Part shown: positions 50,631 through 59,419 of the stretch, one piece after another
Numbering within the stretch: position 1 is the first letter of the stretch
Layout: the number at the start of each line of letters is the position of its first letter
From: VRUE01 sp963728045
GTDB taxonomy: Bacteria; Actinomycetota; Thermoleophilia; Solirubrobacterales; 70-9
DNA: 64,000 nt
NCBI GenBank assembly: GCA_963728045.1
Contig: CAVSIE010000005.1
Coordinates: forward strand, 115,014 to 179,013
Reading direction: 5' to 3'
Notes under the pieces: model-generated
What the model saw: the letters and a program-made list of their open reading frames with translations, nothing else
Told to the model about the DNA's origin: nothing
Database searches by the model: none
Made by a program: the position numbers and the translations under genes

Positions 50631-51236
50631 CTATCGTGGTTCGAGCCCGTCGCAGATCGTCTCCACCACCAGTTCCTTTGCACGATCGAAGTCAGCGCCC
50701 GAGGACGGAATCAGCTCGAAGATCCAGCCCGAGAGGAGTTGCTCGATCGCGCCGTAGAAGGACATCGAGGCGAAGGTCGGGTCGATGTCGCGGCGAAAGG
50801 TGCCTGCCTCCTGGCCCTCGGCGACGATCTCGGCGATCGAGTCGTAGGCGCGCCGGATCTCCGGCAGGTGGGTGCGCCCGAAGGAGTTGGCGGCACGCGT
50901 CACCTCGACGATGATCACCTTCATCAGCTCCGGGTCGTGGCGGTAGGAATCGACGATGAAGCCCGCCACCGCCTCCAGCTTGGCGCGCGGCGCCGCTCCT
51001 TCGGCGTCTGCCTCTCCGATCGCCGCCAGCAGCAGCGACCAGCGCTCGCTGAAGAGCTCGTTCAGCACCTCGTCCTTGGACTTGAAGTAGTGGTAAACGA
51101 GTCCGTAGGCGACCCCGGCCTCGTCGGCGATATCGGAGACGCGGGTCGCGTGGAATCCCTGGCGGGCGAAGACGCGCACCGCCGCGTCGAGGATCTGGCG
51201 GCGCTTGTCGACCGCTGGTGTGGTGGTCTTGGCCAT
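50631..51236 (-). CDS. TetR-family transcriptional regulator
   Basis: 201 residues from ATG 51236, which overlaps the nitrilase stop (ATGA). N-terminal helix-turn-helix: RRQILDAAVRVFARQG, VSDIADEAGVAYGLVYHYF. The ligand domain resembles FadR/AcrR-type regulators of fatty-acid genes. A matching palindrome upstream of its own operon at 52104-52119, and two more at 4175 and 35144, suggest it represses an acyl/aldehyde oxidation regulon including itself; the link is inferred from position. Confidence 0.92.
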   Translation of the reverse strand: MAKTTTPAVDKRRQILDAAVRVFARQGFHATRVSDIADEAGVAYGLVYHYFKSKDEVLNELFSERWSLLLAAIGEADAEGAAPRAKLEAVAGFIVDSYRHDPELMKVIIVEVTRAANSFGRTHLPEIRRAYDSIAEIVAEGQEAGTFRRDIDPTFASMSFYGAIEQLLSGWIFELIPSSGADFDRAKELVVETICDGLEPR

Positions 51237-52066
51237 CAGGCGTGCGCCTCCTGGAGCTGGGGCCAAACGTAAGCCTGCGGGCGGCGATTGGCGAGCGAGG
51301 GCAGGGACTCGCGGACCCGCTCCTGGGCGGCGAGATCGAGCTCGGCGGTGGCAAATCCCTCCCCGTCAGGGACGGTGGCGAGCACCACGCCCCAGGGGTC
51401 GACGATCACCGAGCGCCCGTAGGAGCTGAAGTGCGGCGGCGCCTCGCCCACCTGGTTGGGGGCGAGGAGGAAGGCCTGGTTCTCGATCGCCCGCGCCCGC
51501 AGCAGCACCTGCCAGTGGTCGCGGCCGGTGGCGAGGGTGAATGCAGAGGGCACCGCGATCAGACGGGCGCCGCGGACGGCGAGGATCCGGTACAGCTCCG
51601 GGAAACGCAGGTCGTAACAGACGCTGAGGCCGAGGATCTGGTCGCCGACCGGGCCGCTGACGATCTCGGTCCCGGCCTGCTCGTGCTCGGACTCGCGATA
51701 GACGACACCGCCGGCTTCGACGTCGAACATGTGGATCTTGCGGTAGACGGCGAGGTCGTCACCACCGGGCCCAATCAGGACGGAGGTATTGAAGGCCTTC
51801 TCTCCCTCACCCCGCTCGGAGACGCTGCCGGCGAGCAGGTGAATCCCGAGCTCGCGCGCCCAACCGCGGGCGGCGCTCAGCGAGGGGCCGTCGAGCGGCT
51901 CGGCGCCCGCGAGCAGCTCCTCTCCCCCGGCCAGCAGGTTCCACTTCTCCGGCAGCGCGACCAGCTCGGCGCCGTCGGCCGCGGCGGCGCGCACCAGGCG
52001 CTCGGCCGCAGCGAGATTGCGAGCCTTGTCGCCGGTCGAGTTGAGCTGTACCACCGCTGCGCGCAA
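51236..52066 (-). CDS. Carbon-nitrogen hydrolase (nitrilase superfamily)
   Basis: 276 residues. The Glu-Lys-Cys triad is visible: LVALPEKW, YRKIHMFD and GLSVCYDLRFPELYR. It hydrolyses amide bonds; the closest pattern is the omega-amidase/NIT group. TTG 52066 is preferred because GAGGAG lies 8 nt upstream and the protein begins MRAAVVQLNS; ATG 52087 is an alternative, and any start further upstream would place the operator inside the gene. Confidence 0.9.
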   Translation of the reverse strand: MRAAVVQLNSTGDKARNLAAAERLVRAAAADGAELVALPEKWNLLAGGEELLAGAEPLDGPSLSAARGWARELGIHLLAGSVSERGEGEKAFNTSVLIGPGGDDLAVYRKIHMFDVEAGGVVYRESEHEQAGTEIVSGPVGDQILGLSVCYDLRFPELYRILAVRGARLIAVPSAFTLATGRDHWQVLLRARAIENQAFLLAPNQVGEAPPHFSSYGRSVIVDPWGVVLATVPDGEGFATAELDLAAQERVRESLPSLANRRPQAYVWPQLQEAHA

Positions 52067-52103
52067 GGAACGCGCTCCTCTCGTCATCCTGACCAACCGT
52101 GTT

Positions 52104-52119
52104 GATTGACCAGTCAATC
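52104..52119. promoter_or_regulatory. Putative TetR-family operator, site 3
   Basis: GATTGAC-CA-GTCAATC, perfect 7-bp inverted repeat. GTTGATTGACCAGTCAATCG differs at one base from the reverse complement of site 1. It lies between the divergent nitrilase-tetR operon and the cyclase gene and could affect both. Confidence 0.7.
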
Positions 52120-52147
52120 GATTAGCCAGTATAGGTCGAGGCGTACG

Positions 52148-55100
52148 ATGGAATCACTCGTGAGCGAAGCGAGACCGATCGATTTCGAGGGCGAGCGCAA
52201 GCAGGTGACTGTGCTCTTCGCCGACGTCAAGGGCTCGATGGACCTCGCCGAGCAGCAGGACCCGGAGGAGTGGCGCAAGATCATGCAGCGCTTCTTCGCG
52301 ATCCTCGCCGAGGCCGTGGAACGGTTCGAGGGCACGGTCGACAAGTTCACCGGCGACGGGATCATGGCCGTCTTCGGCGCCCCGGTCGCGCACGAGGACC
52401 ACGCGCGGCGAGCCTGCTACGCCGCGCTGCGGATGCTCGACGACGTCGGCGAGTACGCGGCCGAGCTGCGGCGCGGCCACGGCCTCAATTTCTCGACCCG
52501 AATCGGGATCAACTCCGGCGAGGTCGTCGCCGGCGCGATCGGCGAGGCCGGGACAGGCGAGTACACGGCAATCGGCCACACGGTCGGCCTGGCGCAGCGG
52601 ATGGAGGCCCTGGCCGAGCCCGGCAAGGCCTACCTCGCCGAGGCCGCGGCCGAGCTGGCGCGCGGATACCTCGACCTAGCGGACCTGGGCGAGTTCGAGA
52701 TCAAGGGCGCCAGCAAACCGGTCCGCGTCTTCGAGCTGGCCGGCGTCGGCTCCGCTCGCTCGCGGCTCGACCTCTCGCGCGAGCGGGGGTTCTCCAGCTT
52801 CGTCGGCCGCACCGAGGAGATGACGACGCTGGAGCGGGCGCTGGGACAGGCGGTGGCCGGTGACGGGGCGGCCGTCGGAATCGTCGCCGAGCCGGGGGTC
52901 GGCAAGAGCCGCCTCTGCCTGGAGCTCGCCGAACGCGCCCGCGCCGGCGGCATCGAGGTCTTCGAATGCCAGGGGCAGGCGCACGGGCGCGATATCCCCT
53001 TCATGCCGGTGCTGCAGATGCTGCGCACCTACTTCGGCATCGCCGACGGCGATCCGGAGCGGATCGTGCGCGAGAAGATCGCCGGCCGCACCCTGCTGCT
53101 CGATCCCAGCTTCGCCGACAACCTGCCCCTGCTCTTCGACTTCCTCGGCGTGCCCGACCCCGACCGCCCTCTCCCCCAGCTCAGCGCCGAGGCGAGGCAC
53201 CGCGCCCTGCGCGGAGTGGTCTGCAAGCTCGTACGGGCGCCCCAGCGGCGGGAGCCGATCGTCACCATGGTCGAGGACCTGCACTGGATGGACCGCCCCA
53301 GCGAGGTGCTGCTGGGGGAACTGCTCGGCTCGGTCGAGGGGACCAAGACACTGGCCCTGGTCAACTTCCGGCCCGAATACGAGCCTGAATGGGCCGAGCC
53401 CTCCTACTACGAGCAGATCTCGCTGGAGCCGCTGGGCGCGGCCGACACCAGGGAGCTGCTGCGCGACCTGATCGGCGAGCACCCTTCGCTGGAGGGCCTC
53501 GCCGAGCTGATCCACGAGCGCAGCGCCGGCAACCCCTTCTTCGTCGAGGAGATCGTCCGCGAGCTGGCCGAGGGTGGCACCCTGGAGGGCGAGCGCGGCG
53601 CCTATCGCCTGGCGCGGTCGATCGAGGAGCTGAGCGTGCCGACGACCGTGCAGACGGTGCTGGCGGCCCGGATCGACCGGCTCCGCCCGGAGGCGAAGCG
53701 CCTGCTGCAGGCAGTATCGGTCGCCGGCAAGGAGGTTGGCGAGCGCACGCTCACGCTCGTCGCCGGCTTCGACGACCCCGATGCCTGCGAGACGGCGCTC
53801 AAGGAGCTGATCGACGCCGGCTTCCTCTACGAGCTCGAGCTCTACCCGGAACGGGTCCTCGCCTTCCGCCACCCGCTGACCCGGGAGGTCGCCTACGGCA
53901 CCCAGCTCGCCGAGCAGAGGGCCGCAACGCATGCCGCCACCGCGCGGGCGCTGATCGAGCTCAACCCCGAGCGTCACGAGGAGCTGGCGGCGCTGATCGC
54001 CAGCCACATGGAGTCCGGAGACGAGCCCCTGGAGGCGGCGCGCTGGGCGGCACGGGCGGCGCACTGGGCCGGCCATAGCCAGCCGCACGACGCGCTGCGG
54101 CTCTGGAGCACCGTGACCCGCCTAGCCGACGGGCTGGAGGAGAACGAGGAGACGAGCGCCCTCGCAGTCGCGTCGCGCCTGCAACAGCTCGACTACGCGT
54201 GGCGGCTGGGAATGGAGCGTGAGCGCATGGCCCGGCTCGAGACCGAGGCGGAGGAGATCGCCACTCGGATCGGCGACCTGCGCTCTCTGGCGCTGCTGCG
54301 GATGCTGCTCTCAGGGCGGCCGGGGCTGGTGCAGACGACGAGCGAGTGGATCGCCGCAGTGGAAGATGCGAACGGGCTGGCCGACGAATCCGGCGACCTG
54401 CACCTGCGGGTGGCGATCAGGGCTGCGGGCGCCTACGCACATCTCTGTGCGGCCGATTTCGAGTCGCTCGACCGCGACGCCGACGAGGTGCTGAAGCTCG
54501 CCGGCCGCGATCCCGCGATAGGCGCCGGGATCATCATCGGCTGCCCAGTTGCATGGGCGCTTGGCTCGAAGGCGCTCGTTTGCCGCGAGCGCGGGGAGCT
54601 GGAGGAGTGCGAGCGGCTGCTGGACGAGAGCCTGGAGCTCGCCAAAGAGCAGGGAGACCTCGAGACCGCGAGCTGGAACCGCGGCACGAAGGCGATGGTG
54701 CTGGCGATGCGCGGCGAGGCGGAGGCGGGCGTCGCCGTGGGCCGGCGCAACCGCGAGCTGACAGACCGCCTCGGCGACGTCTTCTCGCGCAGTCTCGCGC
54801 TTGGCAACCTCGGCGTCGCGCAGCTAGCGACGGAGGACTACGAGGGGGCACTCGAGTCCTTCGAAGAGGCCGAGACCCTCCACCGCGAGGCGATGGAGGG
54901 CGGCGACGAGCAGGAGGCATGGCGTGCCGCGGTGCGCGCCGAGGCCCTGACCGGGGTCGGCCGGCTCAGCGAGGCGATCGAGCTCGCGACCTGGGCCGTG
55001 GAGGTGGCGCACGCGCGCGAACTGCGCTGGTCACTGCCGCTGGCGCTGCTGGCGCTTGGTCACGGCCTTATCGCGGCGGGTGACTCGGAGGCCGCCCGCG

Positions 55101-55204
55101 AGGCGCTCGACGAAGCGGCGTCGATCGCCCGGGAAACCGGCGCCGTGCCGACCTTGGAGGCGATCGAAGAAGGGCGCGACGCACTGGCTCCCAGGCAGTC
55201 CTAA
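52148..55204 (+). CDS. Class III adenylate/guanylate cyclase with ATPase and TPR-like domains
   Basis: 1018 residues. Cyclase homology domain (residues ~15-190): VTVLFADVKGSMDL (metal Asp), FTGDGIMAVFGAP (second metal Asp), STRIGINSGEVVAG and TVGLAQRMEAL. A STAND-type ATPase follows at ~215: FVGRTEEM, Walker A AEPGVGKSRL, and VEDLHWMD. The rest is helical TPR-like repeats (EECERLLDESLELAKEQGD, ALESFEEAETLHRE). Such proteins are signalling/regulatory multidomain proteins common in actinobacteria. ATG 52148 gives the normal start; the earlier one lies inside the operator region. Confidence 0.92.
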   Translation: MESLVSEARPIDFEGERKQVTVLFADVKGSMDLAEQQDPEEWRKIMQRFFAILAEAVERFEGTVDKFTGDGIMAVFGAPVAHEDHARRACYAALRMLDDVGEYAAELRRGHGLNFSTRIGINSGEVVAGAIGEAGTGEYTAIGHTVGLAQRMEALAEPGKAYLAEAAAELARGYLDLADLGEFEIKGASKPVRVFELAGVGSARSRLDLSRERGFSSFVGRTEEMTTLERALGQAVAGDGAAVGIVAEPGVGKSRLCLELAERARAGGIEVFECQGQAHGRDIPFMPVLQMLRTYFGIADGDPERIVREKIAGRTLLLDPSFADNLPLLFDFLGVPDPDRPLPQLSAEARHRALRGVVCKLVRAPQRREPIVTMVEDLHWMDRPSEVLLGELLGSVEGTKTLALVNFRPEYEPEWAEPSYYEQISLEPLGAADTRELLRDLIGEHPSLEGLAELIHERSAGNPFFVEEIVRELAEGGTLEGERGAYRLARSIEELSVPTTVQTVLAARIDRLRPEAKRLLQAVSVAGKEVGERTLTLVAGFDDPDACETALKELIDAGFLYELELYPERVLAFRHPLTREVAYGTQLAEQRAATHAATARALIELNPERHEELAALIASHMESGDEPLEAARWAARAAHWAGHSQPHDALRLWSTVTRLADGLEENEETSALAVASRLQQLDYAWRLGMERERMARLETEAEEIATRIGDLRSLALLRMLLSGRPGLVQTTSEWIAAVEDANGLADESGDLHLRVAIRAAGAYAHLCAADFESLDRDADEVLKLAGRDPAIGAGIIIGCPVAWALGSKALVCRERGELEECERLLDESLELAKEQGDLETASWNRGTKAMVLAMRGEAEAGVAVGRRNRELTDRLGDVFSRSLALGNLGVAQLATEDYEGALESFEEAETLHREAMEGGDEQEAWRAAVRAEALTGVGRLSEAIELATWAVEVAHARELRWSLPLALLALGHGLIAAGDSEAAREALDEAASIARETGAVPTLEAIEEGRDALAPRQS

Positions 55205-55243
55205 GCTTGACGCTCAGAGTTTCTCGATTAAAGGAGCGTTCCT

Positions 55244-55864
55244 ATGAGGCTCAGCATGAAGCTGCTTGGCATCGTCGTTGTCTCGGCGCTTGCCGGAATG
55301 GCATTCATCGGCACCACGGCGGCAGCGGCGGAAGGTCCCACCGCCTTCTGCGAAAAACACGAAAACCCTTGCGAAGCGGCAAGCGTGTACGTCGGTCACA
55401 TTGCGGCGGTAGCCGAAAACCCACGGTTCTTAACCGGCGAAACGAACATCATCTGCAAAAAATCACAGCTCTTAGGATTCAACTTAGGGTTAGGCAACCC
55501 ACTGACTATCCATCTTCAGTTGCTGAACTTCACTGAAGACTGCTTAGCCACCGGGGGGTTTGCCTGCGAAGTCAACGCGACCAACTTTGGCTTACTCTTA
55601 CTCTTAAGGACAGCGTTAAACTTAGCCACTGTTGACACCGACGGCATAAAAATGTTAGTCAATTGCCCCGGAGCTGGAATTCACTGTGAGTACAGTGGAT
55701 TGACCGGTCTACACGCCTTAGGTTCGCCGAACCAAGAATCCTTAGCTGAAATCCGCGCAGAGGAAATAACGCTCGAACAGAGCGGCCTCTTCTGTCCCGA
55801 AGAAACCAAATTCGACGCCTTATACAGGCTCGGTTTACCAGATCCGATCGCGATTACCGGCTAA
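55244..55864 (+). CDS. Secreted protein with 15 TTA codons and foreign codon usage
   Basis: 206 residues. AGGAG lies 7 nt before the ATG. Signal peptide (LLGIVVVSALAGMAFIG, cleavage near AAAAEG), then a Cys-rich mature domain with about eight Cys. No enzyme motif. After the signal peptide, leucine is coded by TTA 15 times and Glu/Lys mainly by GAA/AAA, while genes around it use CTG/CTC and GAG/AAG and practically no TTA. The protein resembles a family of secreted Solirubrobacterales proteins by its Cys-spaced layout, a loose impression. The stop overlaps the convergent SDR gene end by 4 bp. Confidence 0.8.
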   Translation: MRLSMKLLGIVVVSALAGMAFIGTTAAAAEGPTAFCEKHENPCEAASVYVGHIAAVAENPRFLTGETNIICKKSQLLGFNLGLGNPLTIHLQLLNFTEDCLATGGFACEVNATNFGLLLLLRTALNLATVDTDGIKMLVNCPGAGIHCEYSGLTGLHALGSPNQESLAEIRAEEITLEQSGLFCPEETKFDALYRLGLPDPIAITG

Positions 55865-56703
55865 AGGCCTGTGAAGCGTGAGATCAAGCGGTCGACGACT
55901 CGATCTGGAAGCAAGCGATTGAAGATCGCTTGAGCGCGCGCGTCGGCCCCGACCAGGTAGCGGGTTCGGGGCCGGCGCGCGCTGAGTGCGTGGACGATCG
56001 CCTTCGCCACCTTTTCCGGCGGGATGCCCCGCGCTGCGGTCTGCCTCGCCACCTCCCGGGAAGCCGCTATCGACTTACCGTAGAGCTCGACTTGATCGTC
56101 GCTGGCGCGCGCCAGAAACTCGTCCGCTTCGCTCTGCCCGCGGCCCCAGATCTCCGTCGCGATCGACCCTGGCTCGATCACGGAGACCGAGATGTCCCAG
56201 GGGCGCAGCTCGCGACGGAAGACGTCGCCGACCGCCTCCAAGCCGAACTTGGCCGCGTGGTAGGCGCCGAACATCGGAAAGGCCATAAGGCCGCCGATCG
56301 AGGTGATGAAGACGATGCGGCCCCGAGCGGCGCGGATCTGTGGCAGCATCGCCTGCGTCACTGCGACATGCGCGGTGAGGTTGACTTCGATCTGGCGCCG
56401 GAAGTCATCAATGGGCAGGGCCTCCAGCGGCCCCGGGACGGCGATGCCGGCATTGTTGACCAGCCCGCTCAGTCCCGCGCTCCCGACCTCCTCCCCGATC
56501 CGCCGAGCGGCGTCCACGATCTGCCCGGCGTCGGTCACGTCGAGCATCAGCGGGACCAGGCGCTCCGAGGCCGCCCCCCGCAGCGCCGCCGCGTCCTCCT
56601 CACGCCGTACGCCGGCGAAGACCCGCCAGCCTTCGGCGTCGAGCCGCAGCGCGCTCGCCCTGCCGATGCCCGTCGACGCCCCCGTGATCAGAACCGACTT
56701 CAC
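55861..56703 (-). CDS. Short-chain dehydrogenase/reductase
   Basis: 280 residues. NAD(P) site ITGASTGIGRASALRL, VNNAGIAVPGPL, active-site Ser in FITSIGG and YHAAK, and GYxxxK-type Lys (AYHAAKFGLEAV). C-terminal IEPGSIATEIWG. Classical SDR; substrate unknown. It could serve lipid metabolism (for example 3-oxo-reduction), but no neighbour supports a specific role. Confidence 0.92.
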   Translation of the reverse strand: MKSVLITGASTGIGRASALRLDAEGWRVFAGVRREEDAAALRGAASERLVPLMLDVTDAGQIVDAARRIGEEVGSAGLSGLVNNAGIAVPGPLEALPIDDFRRQIEVNLTAHVAVTQAMLPQIRAARGRIVFITSIGGLMAFPMFGAYHAAKFGLEAVGDVFRRELRPWDISVSVIEPGSIATEIWGRGQSEADEFLARASDDQVELYGKSIAASREVARQTAARGIPPEKVAKAIVHALSARRPRTRYLVGADARAQAIFNRLLPDRVVDRLISRFTGL

Positions 56704-56733
56704 GGGCGCCAGGCTAACATCGCCGCCGAAGGC

Positions 56734-56757
56734 GCAGGTTCGAATTCTGCCTGAGGG
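56734..56757 (+). other. tRNA T-arm-like fragment
   Basis: GCAGG-TTCGAAT-TCTGC (56734-56750) has the shape of a tRNA T-arm with one G-T pair, followed by CTGAGGG. No matching 5' acceptor strand, D-arm or anticodon arm is found upstream, so it is not a whole tRNA. It could be chance or the trace of a tRNA-targeted integration. Confidence 0.25.
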
Positions 56758-56811
56758 CGTAGCTTCTAGGAGCAGGTGATCGCGAAAAGGTCGGCCGCTC
56801 TCCTGTTGGGT

Positions 56812-57300
56812 CTAAAAGCTGCCCTCGATCTGGAGTTCATAGCGAACGATCTCCTGATCACGAAGGGACTTGACGTCATCGGTCAGGCTGTAGCCGGCGA
56901 CCTCGTATAGCCGTCGGGCCCTTACGTTGTTCGAGCGCGTCCAGAGGGAGGAGGTCCTCCAGTCACGCGCTCGCATCTCCCGGTGTAAGGCGTCCAACAG
57001 TCGGCTGCCGACGCCATGTCCCCAGCGTTCCGGATCGACAAACACCATTGAGACGTGCCCTGCGTGGGGGCGGACCGTACCGGCACCGTGGTGCTCGCGA
57101 TACGGCTCGGACAGCGCCATCGCGACCACGAGTTCACCATCGCAGCCGACCAAGAGGGACGCAGCCGTATCGGCAAGCTTTCTCCTGACCCGGTCGATGC
57201 GTGCCTTAGATGGTGGGTTCCCGTCCGCTGTCCGTGCCGCGTACCAGACATGGAGGGCGTCCTTTCGCTGTCCGGACGTTGCGCTGGCAAAGACGGTCAT
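56812..57300 (-). CDS. GNAT family N-acetyltransferase
   Basis: 162 residues. Acetyl-CoA loop VDPERWGHGVGSRLLDAL and motif B SNNVRARRLYEVAGY. N-terminal part KDALHVWYAARTADG is ordinary. Substrate cannot be predicted. Lies between the SDR and MerR genes on the minus strand. Confidence 0.88.
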   Translation of the reverse strand: MTVFASATSGQRKDALHVWYAARTADGNPPSKARIDRVRRKLADTAASLLVGCDGELVVAMALSEPYREHHGAGTVRPHAGHVSMVFVDPERWGHGVGSRLLDALHREMRARDWRTSSLWTRSNNVRARRLYEVAGYSLTDDVKSLRDQEIVRYELQIEGSF

Positions 57301-57421
57301 TCGTTGCGGGCCGCCTCAGAAAGGCGACGACCAGCCTCAGGTTTTCGAGCTTCCATCAGACACTTAATCAAGGTAGCCGATGGATCTCCGCTGTGGAGCA
57401 GGCGGTTCGCGATTCCGCCCG

Positions 57422-57479
57422 CGACGGTCGAGACCGTCGTGCTGCGACCGCGATTCGCGGAGAGCCCGGCCGGGCTCTC
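57422..57479. terminator. Two hairpins next to the merR stop
   Basis: CGACGGTC/GACCGTCG (57422-57439) and GAGAGCCCGGCCGGGCTCTC (57460-57479), a perfect 20-bp palindrome 7 bp after the merR stop. Likely terminator of the catabolic operon; no T-run. Confidence 0.55.
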
Positions 57480-57485
57480 ATCGAC

Positions 57486-58187
57486 TCAGCCGCGGCTGGC
57501 GCGGTGGCGCTCGAGCTCGGCGACCATCAGCTTGGTGTGCAACGCCGCGATCAGGTCCTGCAGCGGCTGGGCGCCCGCTTCGAGCATCTCCACCACACGC
57601 TCGGGTGAGACCTCGCCCGCGAGGCGGCTCATCACCACGTCGACCTCCTGGCGGACCAGCTCTTCGAGGGCGCTCTTGTAGCGCAGTGTGTCGTAGACGG
57701 TGAAGCCGATCTCCTCGTCGTAACCGCCGGCGCGGAAGCGGCTGATCGCCTCGATGATCTTGACGTCGGAGGGCGAGTAGCCGCGGCTGTTGGGGCTGAG
57801 GATCTCGAGCTCCTCGAGCCGGTCGAGAACGTCCTTGGGCACGCCGTAGCGCTGACGCGCCTCGGCAGCGCTGGTGCGGGTGCGCTCCCCCGCCAGGGCA
57901 CGGTCGAGGATGCGGTCCTCGAGCTCGACCAGGGCGCGAGCCCGCTCCGGGTCCTCGTCGAGCACCGACTTGATCGCCTTCAGCGGCATGAAGCGCTCCT
58001 CCTGGAGCTGCTTGATCAGCTTGATCCGCTCGACGAACTCGGGCGGGTAGTAGGCCATGTTGCGGCTGGTCTTGACCGGCTCGGGCAGCAGCCCCTCGCG
58101 CAGGTAGTGCTTGATCGTCGGCGCCGGAACGCCGGACGCCTCCGCCAGCTCCCCCATCCGCAGCAGGTCCTTGGCCGGTGCGCTCAT
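57486..58187 (-). CDS. MerR-family transcriptional regulator
   Basis: 233 residues. N-terminal winged helix LLRMGELAEASGVPAPTIKHYLREGLL, then the MerR dimer helix (LKAIKSVLDEDPERARALVE). A second region RYGVPKDVLDRLEELEIL and YSPSDVKIIEAI looks like a second MerR-like unit. No metal-binding Cys, so it probably senses an organic ligand as LiuR does. Last gene of the operon, its ATG overlapping the CoA-transferase stop (ATGA). Confidence 0.9.
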   Translation of the reverse strand: MSAPAKDLLRMGELAEASGVPAPTIKHYLREGLLPEPVKTSRNMAYYPPEFVERIKLIKQLQEERFMPLKAIKSVLDEDPERARALVELEDRILDRALAGERTRTSAAEARQRYGVPKDVLDRLEELEILSPNSRGYSPSDVKIIEAISRFRAGGYDEEIGFTVYDTLRYKSALEELVRQEVDVVMSRLAGEVSPERVVEMLEAGAQPLQDLIAALHTKLMVAELERHRASRG

Positions 58188-59419
58188 GCTCGGAACGTCG
58201 CGGCGGAGTCGCCGCTGGGCCCAGCGGCGGCGCCCGACTCCTTCATCGCCGCGATCTCCTCACTCGAGTAGCCGGCTTCGCCAAGCACCTCGTCGGTGTG
58301 CTCGCCGAAGGCCGGCGCCGGCCGGGTTGGGTCGCCGGGGGTGCGGCTCATCTTCACCGGGAAGCCGAGCTGGCGGACGGTCCCGAGCTCAGGCTGCTCC
58401 ATCTCCACCACCATCTGCCGTGTCCGCACCAGCTCCGAGTCGAGCGCCTCGTCGAGGTCGAGAACCGGCTCGATGCAGCAATCGTGCTCGTCGTTGAAGG
58501 CTTTCCACTCGGCGCGGCTGCGCGAGCGGAAGACGTCGGCAACCTCGCTCCAGGCGTCGGAGCCGGGCACCTCGAACTGCTTCTCGGTCAGATCCGGTCG
58601 CTCGACTCCGTTGCAGAAGGCGGCCCAGAACTTCGGCTCGAGCGCGCCGCAGGTGACCCAGCCGTCGCTCGCCTCATAAGGCAGGTAACAGACCAGGCCG
58701 CCGGCGAGCTGCTGCTCGCCCCGGCGTGGCACCTCGCCGTCGCAGAAGTAGCGGCCGGCGACCATCGCCAGCCAGGAGAGCGCCCCGTCGGCCATCGAGA
58801 CGTCGACCATCTGCCCCTCGCCGGAGCGGCGCCGCTCGTGCAGCGCCGCCATCACCCCGAAGGCGGCCATCAGCCCGCCTCCGCCGAGATCGGCGATCTG
58901 GCCGGCCGACTGGACCGGCGGCCCGTCCTTGGCGCCTGTCAACCCGAGCAGCCCGACCAGGCCGAGGTAATTCATATCGTGGCCGGCTCGCTGTTCGTAG
59001 GGGCCGTCCTGGCCGTAGCCGGTGATCGCGCAGTAGACAATCGCTGAGTTGGCGTCCCGCATACGGTCGTAGCCGACCCCGAGCCGGTCGAGGACTCCCG
59101 GGCGGAAGCCGTCGAGGACGACGTCGTAGTCCTTGACCAGGCGCAGCAGGGCCTCGCGCCCGGCGTCGCTCTTCAGGTCGAGCCGGATCGAGCGCTTGCC
59201 ACGGTTGAGCGAGAGGTAGAGGGCCGAGCGGGTCCCCAGCTCCTGCTGCTCCTCGCCGCCGTAATAAGGCGGCGCCCAACGCACGTAGTCGCCCATCCCG
59301 GTGTCCTCGACCTTGAGCACCTCGGCGCCGAGATCGGCCAGCAGCAGCGAGCAGAAGCCCCCCGGGAGCAGTCGGGTCAGGTCGAGGACCTTGACGTCGC
59401 TAAGCGGCAGAGCGCTCAC
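58184..59419 (-). CDS. CaiB/BaiF-type (class III) CoA-transferase
   Basis: 411 residues. Starts LPLSDVKVLDLTRLLPGGFCSLLLADLGAEVLKVED (key RLLPGGFCSLLLADLGAEV), the CoA site region. The catalytic Asp is in GHDMNYLGLVG. Family III includes formyl-CoA transferase and alpha-methylacyl-CoA racemase; the latter is a good candidate here. It overlaps the BKACE gene by 20 bp and is part of the acyl-CoA operon. Confidence 0.9.
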   Translation of the reverse strand: MSALPLSDVKVLDLTRLLPGGFCSLLLADLGAEVLKVEDTGMGDYVRWAPPYYGGEEQQELGTRSALYLSLNRGKRSIRLDLKSDAGREALLRLVKDYDVVLDGFRPGVLDRLGVGYDRMRDANSAIVYCAITGYGQDGPYEQRAGHDMNYLGLVGLLGLTGAKDGPPVQSAGQIADLGGGGLMAAFGVMAALHERRRSGEGQMVDVSMADGALSWLAMVAGRYFCDGEVPRRGEQQLAGGLVCYLPYEASDGWVTCGALEPKFWAAFCNGVERPDLTEKQFEVPGSDAWSEVADVFRSRSRAEWKAFNDEHDCCIEPVLDLDEALDSELVRTRQMVVEMEQPELGTVRQLGFPVKMSRTPGDPTRPAPAFGEHTDEVLGEAGYSSEEIAAMKESGAAAGPSGDSAATFRA

